This document shows, one piece after another, positions 10,545 through 19,534 of a stretch of 64,000 bases of DNA; the first letter of the stretch is position 1, and every line of letters starts with the position of its first letter. The position numbers and the translations under genes were made by a program. The notes under the pieces are model-generated. The model worked only from the letters and a program-made list of their open reading frames with translations. It was not told the origin of the DNA and ran no database searches. Source of the DNA: Fodinicola feengrottensis (lineage in GTDB: Bacteria; Actinomycetota; Actinomycetes; Mycobacteriales; HKI-0501); contig NZ_WOTO01000015.1 of assembly GCF_010993775.1 (NCBI RefSeq), positions 1-64,000 on the forward strand. Direction: 5' to 3'.

Positions 10545-10586
10545 ACAAATAGTGCCCGCCACGAAACCGTGGCGGGCACTATTTGT
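10545..10586. terminator. Bidirectional terminator hairpin after tRNA-Leu
   Basis: A perfect inverted repeat of about 19 bases (acaaatagtgcccgccacg and its complement) surrounds an AAAC loop. The AT-rich outer arms give a U-tract on either strand. It lies between the tRNA on the plus strand and the secreted-protein gene on the minus strand, which converge here. Confidence 0.85.
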
Positions 10587-10632
10587 CACTTCATATTCAG
10601 CCGGACCATGGAGCCCAACCCGGCGGGGCTCG

Positions 10633-10953
10633 TCAGCGCAGGACGTACAGCCGGACGAGGTTGGAATGGAACGGGTCCTGGTAGCAGTCCCAGTCACCGG
10701 CCTGGTTGTTGCGATACATGTCCACGCCCTGTTCGGCGCAGTGCGCGCAGCTCGCCCCAGCCGTTGGATCCTGGAAGGCGGTCCATTCCTGCCAGCCTGG
10801 CAGGCTGGCCCTGAACCCCGGGCAGTCGTGGCCGATGTCGCTGGGCTGCGCATGAACCGCCGGCGCGGCCGCTGATGGTGTCGAAAACGCCAGTCCAGCG
10901 AGGGCGGCGAAGCCGACGAGTGAGCTGGCGACGATCCGACGGTGCGATCGCAT
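10633..10953 (-). CDS. Small secreted protein, Cys-rich, unknown function
   Basis: The 106-residue product has a Sec-type signal: MRSHRRIVASSLVGFAALAG, then LAFSTPSAAAPAVHA with likely cleavage after an Ala-rich AxA. The mature part of about 70 residues is acidic to neutral, with five cysteines (HDCPGF, ASCAHCAEQG, WDCYQD) and many aromatics, so disulphides are likely. The aaaggaga upstream of the ATG at 10953 supports this start. I recognise no family. A second small secreted protein follows upstream on the same strand. Confidence 0.75.
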   Translation of the reverse strand: MRSHRRIVASSLVGFAALAGLAFSTPSAAAPAVHAQPSDIGHDCPGFRASLPGWQEWTAFQDPTAGASCAHCAEQGVDMYRNNQAGDWDCYQDPFHSNLVRLYVLR

Positions 10954-11116
10954 TCAAGTTCTCCTTTGTTTGAGTGGGTGACCGCGGTTGTAGCTGGAAT
11001 TCGAGCCGGCAGAATTTTCCAGGGTGTGCGCAGATGAATGCGTACGCGGCCGCCACGGCTTTGTTCGAGGTAGTCGGGAAAAATGCTTACGGGTCAGAAA
11101 TCGACTGGGAATATGG

Positions 11117-11458
11117 TCAGTGCCAGCCGATGGTCCAGTTGTGGATCTCGCCGGTGCCTTGGACCGTCAAGGTGACCGGGCCGCCGTTTCCGATGTTGTA
11201 TATGTGGGTTTGCGGCGGCGCGTTGACGGTGGTTATGCCGCCGCACGTGCCGACTGACCAGCTGATCTGAGTGTTCGCGCCGCCAAGCGCGTCGTAGTCG
11301 ACCCACATCTGTCCGCGTGGCGCGTTGAACGAAAGCACACATGACGGGGTGCCGGTGCACGACTTGTTTCCCGATGCCGGCGCGGCCGCCGCTGGTGCGG
11401 CCGTGGCGCTGAGCGCGACGACGGCTGTCGCGGCCACCAAAAGGGCAGGCATTTTCAT
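11117..11458 (-). CDS. Small secreted beta-rich protein, unknown function
   Basis: The 113-residue product starts at the ATG at 11458, directly behind ggaggcaccgt; a longer upstream reading lacks a ribosome site. The signal peptide is MKMPALLVAATAVVALSATA followed by APAAAAPA. The mature protein has three cysteines (KSCTGTPSCVL, GTCGG) and a string of short hydrophobic strands, for example MWVDYDALGG, ITTVNAPPQTHIYNIG, GPVTLTVQGTGEIHNW. This looks like a small extracellular beta sandwich. No family is recognised. Confidence 0.75.
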   Translation of the reverse strand: MKMPALLVAATAVVALSATAAPAAAAPASGNKSCTGTPSCVLSFNAPRGQMWVDYDALGGANTQISWSVGTCGGITTVNAPPQTHIYNIGNGGPVTLTVQGTGEIHNWTIGWH

Positions 11459-11765
11459 ACGGTGCCTCCTCAAATCCCGGGGTTGGTCATGCCGCCGCAG
11501 TCGCCTCGCGATCTCGGCCGTGTAGATAATGATTGAGCTTTCCGGAAAAATCAATACACACTTGTCATGTCATGTGAAATGAGGCAGGGCCGTGGTGGGA
11601 AATCGAGATACACACCGAAGATTGGTCACTCGCGAGGGAATCAATGACGGGTTCGGATCTGACTTTTGTCATCGGCGCATGATGATTTTGCGACGGACCG
11701 CGTGCGACGGGTCAAATACTCGCGTACGAATGGATGTCAGTAATTCTCCGCGGTGAAATGGTGGT
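11459..11765. other. Gene-free stretch
   Basis: About 300 bases upstream of the small secreted protein hold no convincing gene. The AT-richer segment near 11525-11575 (aatgattgagctttccggaaaaatcaatacacacttg) is the likely promoter region for the leftward gene. Nothing else stands out. Confidence 0.4.
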
Positions 11766-12118
11766 CTAGGAGCGGTGGCTGACGATGTTGACGGTGTGGC
11801 CGTTGGGGTCGCGGACGAAGAATCGGCGTACGCCCCACGGTTCGTCGCGGAGTTCGTAAACGATCTGGTCGCCGCGCCGGACCGCGGCTTCGTGGGCGGC
11901 GTCCACGTCGGCGACCTCGATGCTGAAGTCGGCGGTGGGCGAGCTGGCCGGCAACACGATGATCTGGGCGGTGGGATTCGCCCTCGAAACGAGGAACGTC
12001 ACCCCCCGCTGGGGTCGCGGTGGACGTCGAGGGCGAGAAGGCCGGTGTAGAAGTCGATCGTCTGCTCCGGGTCTTCGGTGCTGAGGTCGGGAACGATGCG
12101 GCGTACGTCCGTTGTCAT
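11766..12118 (-). CDS. VOC (glyoxalase/bleomycin-resistance) family protein, frameshifted
   Basis: The VOC fold is visible as two beta-alpha-beta-beta-beta units. The first is MTTDVRRIVPDLSTEDPEQT with IDFYTGLLALDVHRDP. The second, after a shift in a C run near 12005, is ADFSIEVADVDAAHEAAVRRG then WGVRRFFVRDPNGHTVNIVSH. The total of about 117 residues is one VOC subunit, which normally dimerises around a metal. The ending RDPNGHTVNIV is the usual glyoxalase signature. The substrate cannot be told; the metal ligands would be an Asp/Glu-His set that is only partly evident. Confidence 0.85.
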
Positions 12119-12279
12119 GGCGGCAACCGTACGTACCCGGCTGGTCGGGTCGCTTGGACAAAATTGTCGTGGCCACCGCAGACTTAAGGAAAGGATCATC
12201 CTCGCGGACCAGCCCCGGGACGCTTCGTCGCGTTATTCTCGGGGCGTCGCGCGTTTTGGGCGGCTTTCGGGAGGTCAGT

Positions 12280-13159
12280 GTGAACAGCAGCAACCCCGTC
12301 TTCGGGCGGGACCCGTGGGGCGAGAACCGGGGCCGCGGGCGGGCCCGCGACCGGCAGCAACCTGTCGGTTACGGCGGCTCGAGTCCGTACGGGTACGGGC
12401 CGGCCGGCGATCCCACGTACGGTGACCCCGACTACGGCGTCATCGCGCATCCGGGTCCGCGGTCGCTGGCGGCGATGACCGTCGAGGACGTGGTGGTCCG
12501 TACGCTCGGCCTGCTGGCCATCACGGTGGCCGCCGCGGCCGCCGCGTGGATTCTGCTGCCGGCCGGCGCGTTGGCGAACTTCGCGCTCATCGGGGCCGTG
12601 GTGATCGGCCTGGTCTTGGGCCTGGTGATCTCGTTGGGTCGGATCACCAACCCGGTGGCCATCATCGGCTACGCCGTGGTGGAAGGCGTTCTGCTCGGAC
12701 TTTTCAGCAGGGTCTTCGAAAATCTCTACTCAGGCATCGTGTTGCAGGCGATTGTCTGCACGCTGGCGGTGTTCGGCGGGATGACGCTGCTCTACCGGTT
12801 CCGGATCCTGCGGGCCACGCCTGGGTTTGTCCGCTGGGTAACCGGCGCGGTGATCGGCGTGGGCGTGCTGATGCTCGTCAACTTCGGCCTGTCGATCTTT
12901 GGCGTGAACGGCGGCAATGGCCTCGGGCTGCGGGAATATGATCCGACCGCGAAGGCCGGCTGGCTGCCGATCGTGTTCAGCCTGATCTGTGTGGGGGCTC
13001 GCCGCGCTGACGTTCATCCTCGACTTCGCGGTCGTGGAGGACGGGGTCGCGCGGGGCGTCGACCGGCGGTTCGCCTGGTATGCGTCTTTCGGCATCCTGG
13101 TCGGGCTGATCTGGCTCTACCTGGAGTTGCTGAGGTTGCTCGGCTACGCCCGGCGATAG
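12280..13159 (+). CDS. Bax inhibitor-1/YccA-like multi-spanning membrane protein, frameshifted
   Basis: A Gly/Tyr/Pro-rich cytoplasmic tail (about 1-60, with GYGGSSPYGYGPAGDPTYGD) precedes seven membrane helices, including TLGLLAITVAAAAAAWILLP, FALIGAVVIGLVLGLVISLG, and IVLQAIVCTLAVFGGMTLLY. This is the Bax1-I family form usual in actinobacteria. A surplus G near 12995 breaks the frame; the true continuation is GLAALTFILDFAVVEDGVARG, ending LWLYLELLRLLGYARR-like at 13159, for about 293 residues. The GTG at 12280 follows cgggagg. Members may conduct calcium or protons; the role in bacteria is unclear. Confidence 0.88.
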
Positions 13160-13160
13160 C

Positions 13161-13460
13161 GTGACGCGTCCCGACGGCCAGCGCCTCCGGGTCGAGACCG
13201 ACCGGCTGTTGAACGCGACAGCCGGCTGGTCGGCGCGTCGGTGGCGCCCGTACGAGCCGCGGATGCGCGCCGCTCTGCAGGCGCTCGCCGACCTCGACGC
13301 AGACGCCGAAGGTATCGAGCGGCGGCCGCTGCCGGCGGTGGACAACCAGGAGATCCTGCCGATGCAGCTCGCCGTCCTGGTGGACGACCTGCTGCGTACG
13401 AGCGCGTCCGACGACGCCCTCGCGCGCGCCGCCGACATCGTGACGTCTATCCGCCGGTAA
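13161..13460 (+). CDS. Conserved hypothetical protein, helical
   Basis: This 99-residue soluble protein starts at a GTG one base after the Bax1-like stop, so the two are probably co-transcribed. The sequence is largely helical and charged (LRVETDRLLNATAGWSARRW, MRAALQALADLDADAEGIER, ILPMQLAVLVDDLLRT). I recognise no motif. Its position suggests a partner of, or regulator for, the membrane protein, but this is only context. Confidence 0.65.
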   Translation: MTRPDGQRLRVETDRLLNATAGWSARRWRPYEPRMRAALQALADLDADAEGIERRPLPAVDNQEILPMQLAVLVDDLLRTSASDDALARAADIVTSIRR

Positions 13461-13503
13461 CCCTCGATGGCCCATGAGCGGGCCACCGAGGGCTCCGAAG
13501 GGA

Positions 13504-14718
13504 TTAGAGGCGTTCGAGGATCAGGGCCATGCCCTGGCCGCCGCCGACGCACATCGTCTCCAGGCCGAAGCGCTTGTCGTGCCACTCCAGCGAGTTCAGC
13601 AGCGTGGTGGTGATCCGCGCGCCGGTCATTCCGAACGGGTGTCCGACGGCGATCGCGCCGCCGTTGACGTTCAGTTTCTCCAGCGGGATCCCGAGGTCCT
13701 GGTACGACGGGATGACCTGCGCGGCGAAGGCCTCGTTGATCTCCACGAGGTCGATGTCGTCGATGGTCATGCCGGCTCGCGCGAGCGCCTGCCGGGATGC
13801 CTCCACCGGCCCGTAGCCCATGATTTCCGGCGACAGCCCGGAAACTCCGGTCGCGACGATCCGGGCCAGCGGCTTGATGCCGAGCTCGCGGGCCTTGGTG
13901 TCGCTCATCACGACCACCGCGGCGGCGCCGTCGTTGAGCGCGCAGCAGTTGCCGGCGGTGACCCGTCCGTCCGGTCGGAACACCGGCTTCAGGCCGGAAA
14001 CGCCGTCAACCGTGACGCCTGGCCGCGGGCCGTCGTCGCGGTCCAGGACGTTGCCGTTGGGCAGTGTGATCGGGGTGATCTCGCGGGCCCAGAAGCCGTC
14101 CTTGATGGCCTTCTCGGCCAGGTTCTGCGACCGTACGCCGAATTCGTCCATTTCCGCGCGGCTCACGTTTTTGAGCTGTGCCAGGTTTTCCGCGGTCTGA
14201 CCCATCGCGATGTAGACATCCGGGACAACGCCGTCCTCGCGCGGGTCGTGCCACTGGGTGCCGCCCTGCGGGAGCAGTGCGCTGCGGGCCCCGCCGTCGG
14301 CGAAGAACGGGCTGCGGGTGTCCGGCCACGAGTCGGAGCTGCCCTTGCCGAACCGGGACACGCACTCCACGCCGGCGGAGATGAAGGCATCGCCCTCGCC
14401 GGCCTTGATGGCGTGGAAGGCCATTCGGGTGGTCTGCAGGCTCGACGAGCAGTAGCGGGTGATCGTGGCGCCCGGCAGCGAGTCGTACCCGAGCTGCACG
14501 GCCACCACCCGGGCCATGTTGAAGCCCTGCTCGCCGCCCGGCAGCCCGCAGCCCAGCAGCAGGTCGTCGATGGTGTTCGGGTCCAGCTGCGGGACCTTGC
14601 CCAGCGCCGTCTGGACGATGGTGGCGGTCAGGTCGGTCGGCCGTACCTCGGTCATGGAACCTTTGCCAGCCCGGCCGATCGGGGAGCGGGCGGTCGCGAC
14701 GATCACAGCGTCAGTCAT
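13504..14718 (-). CDS. Acetyl-CoA acetyltransferase (thiolase)
   Basis: The 404-residue enzyme is an intact thiolase. The nucleophilic cysteine lies in TRYCSSSLQTT (about residue 90), the His of the active site in GGAIAVGHPFGMTGAR, and the second cysteine in CVGGGQGMALILERL at the C-terminus. The INEAFAAQ motif is also present. Thiolases carry out the last step of fatty-acid beta-oxidation or the condensing reverse. The ATG at 14718 (MTDAVIVATARSPIGRAG) is the family's usual start. The next gene upstream is transcribed in the same direction but encodes an unrelated hydrolase. Confidence 0.95.
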   Translation of the reverse strand: MTDAVIVATARSPIGRAGKGSMTEVRPTDLTATIVQTALGKVPQLDPNTIDDLLLGCGLPGGEQGFNMARVVAVQLGYDSLPGATITRYCSSSLQTTRMAFHAIKAGEGDAFISAGVECVSRFGKGSSDSWPDTRSPFFADGGARSALLPQGGTQWHDPREDGVVPDVYIAMGQTAENLAQLKNVSRAEMDEFGVRSQNLAEKAIKDGFWAREITPITLPNGNVLDRDDGPRPGVTVDGVSGLKPVFRPDGRVTAGNCCALNDGAAAVVVMSDTKARELGIKPLARIVATGVSGLSPEIMGYGPVEASRQALARAGMTIDDIDLVEINEAFAAQVIPSYQDLGIPLEKLNVNGGAIAVGHPFGMTGARITTTLLNSLEWHDKRFGLETMCVGGGQGMALILERL

Positions 14719-14815
14719 GTACTCGAAAGTAACCCACCGTTGGCGTCCGGTCATCCCCTGCGTACGCGCGTGATCGGTTCACCAGAGTGTGGTTCGGGCC
14801 ACTTGCCCAGCAGGT

Positions 14816-15903
14816 TCAGGAACGGGCGGCTGGTACGCGAGCGGTGCGCTCGATCGGCGAGATGGGTGCGGCCTCGGCAACCGCGACCGCTGCCGGAGTG
14901 GCCGGGTGGCCGGCGCTGATCGGCCAGCGGGGGAGCCGGATCCGCTGGCGCAGCTGTGCCCAGCGACCCCGGCGGCCCCGCTCGGAGCTGTTGACGGCCG
15001 CGCCGGACACCTCCGTGCCGGCGGTGTCGACGGCGTGCACGGCGGCCTTGGGCAGCGGCAGGATGCCGTCGCCGAGCCGGCGGTGCGGCACGTCGGTCTG
15101 CGGCTCGGTGCCGGTGACGCTGGCGATGACGGACGGGAGGATGGCGGCGATCGCGGTGGCGTAGCCGAGTGCGGACGGGTGGAACCGGTCGGGCGAGAAC
15201 ATCCGGTCGCGGGCCCGGGCGAACTGCGGGCCGAGCAGGTGGCCGAGCGAGACCGTACGCCCGCCAGCCTCCACGACGGCGATGGTTTGGGCGGCCGCCA
15301 GTCGGCGGCTGTCCAGCCGGGCAACCCAGCGCAGCGGCGGCCGGATCGGCTCGATGGTGCCCAGGTCAGGGCACGTGCCGACGATCGGTTGGCAGTCGAT
15401 GGCGACCAGCTGCTGGACGGTCTCGGACAGGTAGCGGACGGCGTCGGAGATCCGCGCCCGGGTGGTCACGTCGTTGCCGCCGATCATGATCATCGCGACC
15501 TCCGGGCGCTCCGGCAGCACCCGCTCGAGCTGCGGCGGCAGGTCGGCGGACACCGCGCCGACGACGGCCGCGACGATCACCCGCACCGGCCGGTGCAGCG
15601 TCTGGGAGATCCCGGTCGCGAGCAGCGCGCCGGGCGTTTCGGCGGCCAACTGCACTCCGTAACCGACCGCACTGGAGTCGCCCAGCACGGCTAATACGAC
15701 CGGCTTGCCGGAATATTGGGTGCCATAAAGACCTGCGCCGGTGGGCGGCTCACCGTACGGGAGTGGCTGGATCGCCCGGCGGGCGAAACTGGCCTCGGCC
15801 ATTAACAGCCCGTACACACCGGCGCCCAGCAGACCCGCCCCGCCCCGCCGCCGTACGCAGCGGCGGCGGTGGCGATCCTGCGTGCTGTGCGTGCCCTGCT
15901 CAT
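14816..15903 (-). CDS. Exported SGNH/GDSL-type hydrolase, frameshifted near the N-terminus
   Basis: The SGNH blocks are present: block I VLAVLGDSSAVGYGVQ with the nucleophile Ser, block III MIMIGGNDVTTRA, and block V FSPDRFHPSALGYA with Asp and His. The family esterifies or de-esterifies lipid or carbohydrate esters. Upstream of residue 1 of the simple reading, another frame supplies MSRARTARRIATAAA then GLLGAGVYGLLMAEA, the usual N-terminal anchor of actinobacterial homologues. I therefore place the start at 15903, with a shift in the GC-rich run near 15845. The C-terminal 100 residues are Pro/Ala/Arg-rich and unconserved. Confidence 0.85.
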
Positions 15904-16045
15904 CGCCCCCCCACCACCCCCACTCCCTCGTCGCAGTCCCTAACGATCACTTAAGTGAACTACGGGAATGCCACAATGATCAGCGATTTAATCGTGTCGC
16001 GGGAGTTGTTTTCAGCGTGACGCGTGCAATAGGACGTGAGATGCA

Positions 16046-16889
16046 CTAAAGTGCGCCGGCCTCCGCGGCACTGGCTACCGTCGGGTAGAGGGGGCGAAAG
16101 CCAAGCTCACGGCGGATCCGCGCGGTGCTCACGGTGTGTAGCCACGGACGCGCCTCCACCGAACGGTCCGCACTTTCTGCCCGCTCGGGCAGCTCGATGC
16201 CGTGCAGCTGGAATATCTCGAAAATGGTCATCGGGGCATCGTCGGACAGGTTGTACGTACGGCCGGCGATTCCTTCGGCACGCAGCGCGCGCAAGAGCGC
16301 CTGGCCCACGTCCGCGTGGTGGCCGGTGGTCATCCGCTGATGCGCCGGCCAGTCGGCGACCAGCCGGACCGCGTCTGTGACATGTGGGTCGCCGTCTCCG
16401 TACACGAAGGGCAGCCGGACGATCCGCAGGTCCAGGCCGCGGGTCTGGTGCAGCGTACGAAGCCGCCGCTCGGCTTCGGCCTTGGGCCGAGGGATAGCCG
16501 AACAGGTCGGTGCCGACCGGGTCGTCCTCAGTCGCCGGGCGGCCGTAGTCGCAGCCGTCGTAGACCAGGTTCGTACTGGTGTAGACGAATTTGGTGATGC
16601 CGGCGTCCAGCGCCGCGTTGGCCAGCATTTCGGTGCCGGCGATGTCTGTGTCGGTCAGTTCCTGCGGCGACCAGGCCCGGAAGGAGCTGGCGATGTGGAC
16701 GATCGCGGTGATGCCGATGAGTGATTTGCGTACGGCGGCCTCGTCGCGCAGGTCCGCGACCGCGATGTCGGTGGGGAGGTCGATGTTGTCGTTGCGTACG
16801 AGCAGTCGGGTTGGTTCGCCGGCGGCGAGCATCCTGCGCGCGAACCTGCTGCCGACCTTGCCGGTGGCCCCGGTGATCAATGTGGTCAT
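16046..16889 (-). CDS. Extended SDR (NAD-dependent epimerase/dehydratase-like), frameshifted
   Basis: The Rossmann motif MTTLITGATGKVGSRFARRM is at the N-terminus. VADLRDEAAV, IVHIASSF and FVYTSTNLVYDG follow as in extended SDRs. The catalytic Y-x-x-x-K is split by a frameshift near 16480: GYPSA, then K in AKAEAERRLRTLHQTRG. The C-terminal half, IVRLPFVYGDGDPHV and GRTYNLSDDAPMTIFEIF, covers the substrate domain. Length is about 281 residues. It is divergent from an XRE/MmyB-type regulator, a common arrangement in actinobacteria in which the regulator controls the SDR. Confidence 0.87.
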
Positions 16890-16993
16890 GGGTACGACAC
16901 TGCGGCGAGCCGGTCGGTGCCGGCAGAGGCCTGCTAAGGCTGGGATTGCCGATCCCTGGCTGAGCTGGGCGTAACTCGCGAAGATGGGTTCTT

Positions 16994-17833
16994 ATGGACG
17001 CTCCGAGCCTGGCCGATTTCCTCCGACGCCGGCGGGCCGCGCTGCAGCCCGACGCAGTGGGACTGCCGGCCGGTCGGCGACGCCGTACGCCTGGATTGCG
17101 TCGGGAGGAGGTGGCCGCGCTTACTGGCATGTCCTGCGACTACTACACGCGGCTGGAGCAGGCTCGTGGCCCGCGGCCGTCCCGGCAGCTGCTGGCCGCG
17201 CTGGCGCGCGCGTTGCGGCTGACCGACGACGAGCGGGATCACCTGTTTCACCTGGTCGGCGAGGAGGCGCCGCGGCTCGGGATGACTTCGGACCACGTAC
17301 GCCCCGGCGTTCTGCGGATGCTCGACCGACTCAGGGACCTGCCCGCGTCCGTGTTCGACGACCTCGGCTACATCCTCGCGTGGACCCCGGTGGCGGCCGC
17401 TCTGGGCAGCGACTACTCGGAGCTCGCGGACGCCGACCGCAACGTCCACCTGCTCTTCTTCTGTCCACCTTCTGGCCGTCCCCGGCTCGCTGTCCGCGAC
17501 CGCGAGGCGAACGCGCGAAGTCACGTCGCCGACCTGCGCCTCGCCGTCGCCGCCCACCCTGGCGACCGCCGCGGCCCCGAGCTGGTCCGCCGGTTGCGCG
17601 CCGGCAGCCCCGAATTCGCCCGACTGTGGGAGGAACATGAGGTGACCGTGCGCCGCTCGATGACGAAGACTTTCGTCCACCCGGAAATCGGTGAGATCGA
17701 GCTGGCCTGCGAAATGTTCCACCTGCCCGAAGCCGGCCAGAAACTGATCGTCCACTCCGCCGCTCCCGGCAGCAGCGCCGAACAGGCTCTGGAGCTGCTG
17801 CGCGTCCTGGGCACCCAGACCACCGCCGTGTAG
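16994..17833 (+). CDS. XRE-family regulator with MmyB-like ligand domain
   Basis: Residues about 5-85 form the XRE helix-turn-helix (LADFLRRRRAALQPDAVGLP, RRRTPGLRREEVAALTGMSCDYYTRLEQ, split here into its two familiar parts). Residues about 105-270 are the MmyB-like ligand-binding domain (PASVFDDLGYILAWTPVAAALG, LFFCPPSGRPR, FVHPEIGEIELACEMFHLP). The 279 residues are intact. In Streptomyces, MmyB is an activator whose ligand domain is thought to bind a fatty acid. Here the gene is divergent from the SDR at 16046-16889, the most likely target. Confidence 0.93.
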   Translation: MDAPSLADFLRRRRAALQPDAVGLPAGRRRRTPGLRREEVAALTGMSCDYYTRLEQARGPRPSRQLLAALARALRLTDDERDHLFHLVGEEAPRLGMTSDHVRPGVLRMLDRLRDLPASVFDDLGYILAWTPVAAALGSDYSELADADRNVHLLFFCPPSGRPRLAVRDREANARSHVADLRLAVAAHPGDRRGPELVRRLRAGSPEFARLWEEHEVTVRRSMTKTFVHPEIGEIELACEMFHLPEAGQKLIVHSAAPGSSAEQALELLRVLGTQTTAV

Positions 17834-17845
17834 GGCTGGGTTTGC

Positions 17846-17909
17846 CGTCGAGTGCGGGACTTTATCCCGCACTCGACGCTGAGCGTGGGACAAAGTCCCG
17901 CACTCGGCG
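17846..17909. repeat. GTCGAGTGCGGGA palindromic repeat, second locus
   Basis: A perfect 14-base inverted repeat (CGTCGAGTGCGGGA at 17846-17859 and its complement at 17865-17878) is followed by a weaker second palindrome (gtgggacaaagtcccgcac, to 17909). The same unit is found at 4261-4321. It starts 13 bases after the stop of the XRE gene and may serve as its terminator. Confidence 0.8.
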
Positions 17910-18013
17910 CGTTTTCTCAGGCGGCGCCGATTTGTGTGCGTACGCGTGTCTGCTTCTACGCGCTTACCACGCGCGCGCGCTTACTTACGTAACGTTAAAA
18001 CCCACGTACCCAC

Positions 18014-18037
18014 CCCCCGCCCTTTAAAGGGCGGGGG
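18014..18037. terminator. Perfect GC-rich palindrome next to the IS left end
   Basis: Positions 18014-18037 form a perfect 24-base palindrome, ccccccgcc/cttt-aaag/ggcgggg in outline, with no loop. It lies one base before the CTAA target duplication of the insertion sequence. It resembles a bidirectional terminator hairpin, possibly of the amidase before the element inserted. Confidence 0.5.
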
Positions 18038-18042
18038 CCTAA

Positions 18043-19445
18043 TAGTACTTTGTTAGGTTGTTTCGGCGTGTCGAGTCGGAGTTTTTGTTGTTATTCGGGA
18101 CAATGTGTGGCATGAACCTGAAGCGCGGGATTCGTCAGGATCTTGAGCGGTACGTGCTGGATGTTTTTGGCGCGTTGCCGCGTTCGGATCAGCGGGTGAA
18201 AGCGGGCGCGTATCTGCGTGGCGTGTTGACCGATGGTCGGCGTAAGTCGATGTGGCCGATGGCGGAGCGGGTCGGCGTGGACTACCAGCAGATTCAGCAG
18301 TTCGTGTCGTCCTCGACCTGGCCGGTGGAGCCGGTTCGCGCGCGAATCGCGCGGCTCGCCCAGGAGTTGGTCGACCCGGTGGCGTGGGTCGTGGACGACA
18401 CCGGGTTTCCTAAGGACGGCAAGCATTCCCCGTGTGTGGCGCGGCAGTACAGCGGCAGCCTGGGCAAGGTCGGGAACTGCCAGGTCGCGCCAGCCTTCAC
18501 CTGGCCACCGACGTGGCGTCGGTACCCGTGAACTGGCGCTTGTTCGTGCCTGAGCGCTGGGACGACTCACTCGCCGACGACGGTGATGCCGAGACGGTCG
18601 CGGCGCGACGAGCCGCGGCGAAAATCCCGGCAACCGAACGACACCGGGAAAAATGGCGGATGGCACTGGAAATGATCGACGAAACAACGAAATGGGGCCT
18701 GCGCCCCGGCGTGATATGCGCGGACCCCGGCTACGGTGACTGCGGCGATTTTCGCACGGCACTGACCGACCGTGGATTGTCTTATGTCGTCGGCGTCAAA
18801 GGTGACACCGGCGCGCACGCCGTGGACACCGAACCCGATATGCCGCCCTATTCCGGGTCCGGTCGCCCGCCGACAGCCCGCTACCGCACCAAACCCCTCA
18901 GCCTCAAGCAACACGCGATACGTGCCTCAACCCAGGCCGCGCAGACGATCACCTGGCGCAAAGGCACCATCGGTCCACTTCGTTCCCGGTACGTCATCAT
19001 CCAAGTCCGACCCGCCAACCGCCACATCCCCCGTCAATCGGACGGCACACTACCGATCACCTGGATGATCGCCGAATGGCCCCCAAAAGAAGAAGAACCC
19101 ACAAAATACTGGCTATCCAACCTCCACCCCAGCACCCGACCGAAAACCCTCGTGCAACTCGCAAAAATCCGCTGGCGCATCGAACACGACTACAGAGAAC
19201 TCAAAACCGGACTCGGCCTCGACCACTTCGAAGGACGATCCTGGCTCGGCTGGCACCACCACGTCACCCTCACCAGCGCGGCACACCTGTTCATCACCAA
19301 AACCAGGCTCACCAACCAAAAAGCACCAGCGCCGGCCCACCCCCAACCCTTTACCAAATAATACGAGAAATCCAGCACATCCTCGCCACCTGGGCCGGCG
19401 CATGCCATACCTGCCACCAAATTCTACGAACCTAACAAAGTACTA
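18043..19445. mobile_element. IS701-family insertion sequence, 1403 bp
   Basis: The element is bounded by perfect 17-base terminal inverted repeats TAGTACTTTGTTAGGTT (18043-18059, complement at 19429-19445). These are flanked by the direct repeat CTAA at 18039-18042 and 19446-19449. A four-base duplication of the form YTAR is characteristic of IS701. The only gene inside is the transposase. It lies in the space between the XRE regulator and the 3' end of the amidase, interrupting neither. Confidence 0.92.
18112..19361 (+). CDS. IS701-family DDE transposase, frameshifted
   Basis: The protein shows the DDE_5 domain of IS701 transposases: WVVDDTGFPKDGKHSPCVAR with the first Asp, QYSGSLGKVGNCQV, CADPGYGDCGDFR with the second Asp, and KIRWRIEHDYRELKTGLGLDHFEGRSWLG in two recognisable blocks with the Glu. 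Near 18490 one base is lacking (NCQV, then ASLHLATDVASVPVNW in another frame). Without repair the transposase would stop after about 140 residues. The intact inverted repeats and target duplication argue for recent insertion, so the shift may again be a sequence error. The start is taken at the ATG at 18112. Confidence 0.88.
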
Positions 19446-19492
19446 CTAATTCTTGCAGAAAAAAGTGCGGAAACGCCGCCGCGGAGACCAAT

Positions 19493-19528
19493 CTGTGGAA
19501 AAGCCTGGGAGCCCAGACTTTTCCACAG
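19493..19528. terminator. Terminator hairpin of the amidase gene
   Basis: The arms ctgtggaaaag and cttttccacag pair perfectly, and inside them ctggg pairs with cccag. The structure starts seven bases past the amidase stop codon at 19535 on the minus strand. Confidence 0.8.
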
Positions 19529-19534
19529 GGCAGG

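Noticed and set aside
11117..11554. A longer version of the small secreted protein starting at 11554.
   Set aside because: The ATG at 11458 has a ribosome site and begins a good signal peptide; the extension has neither.
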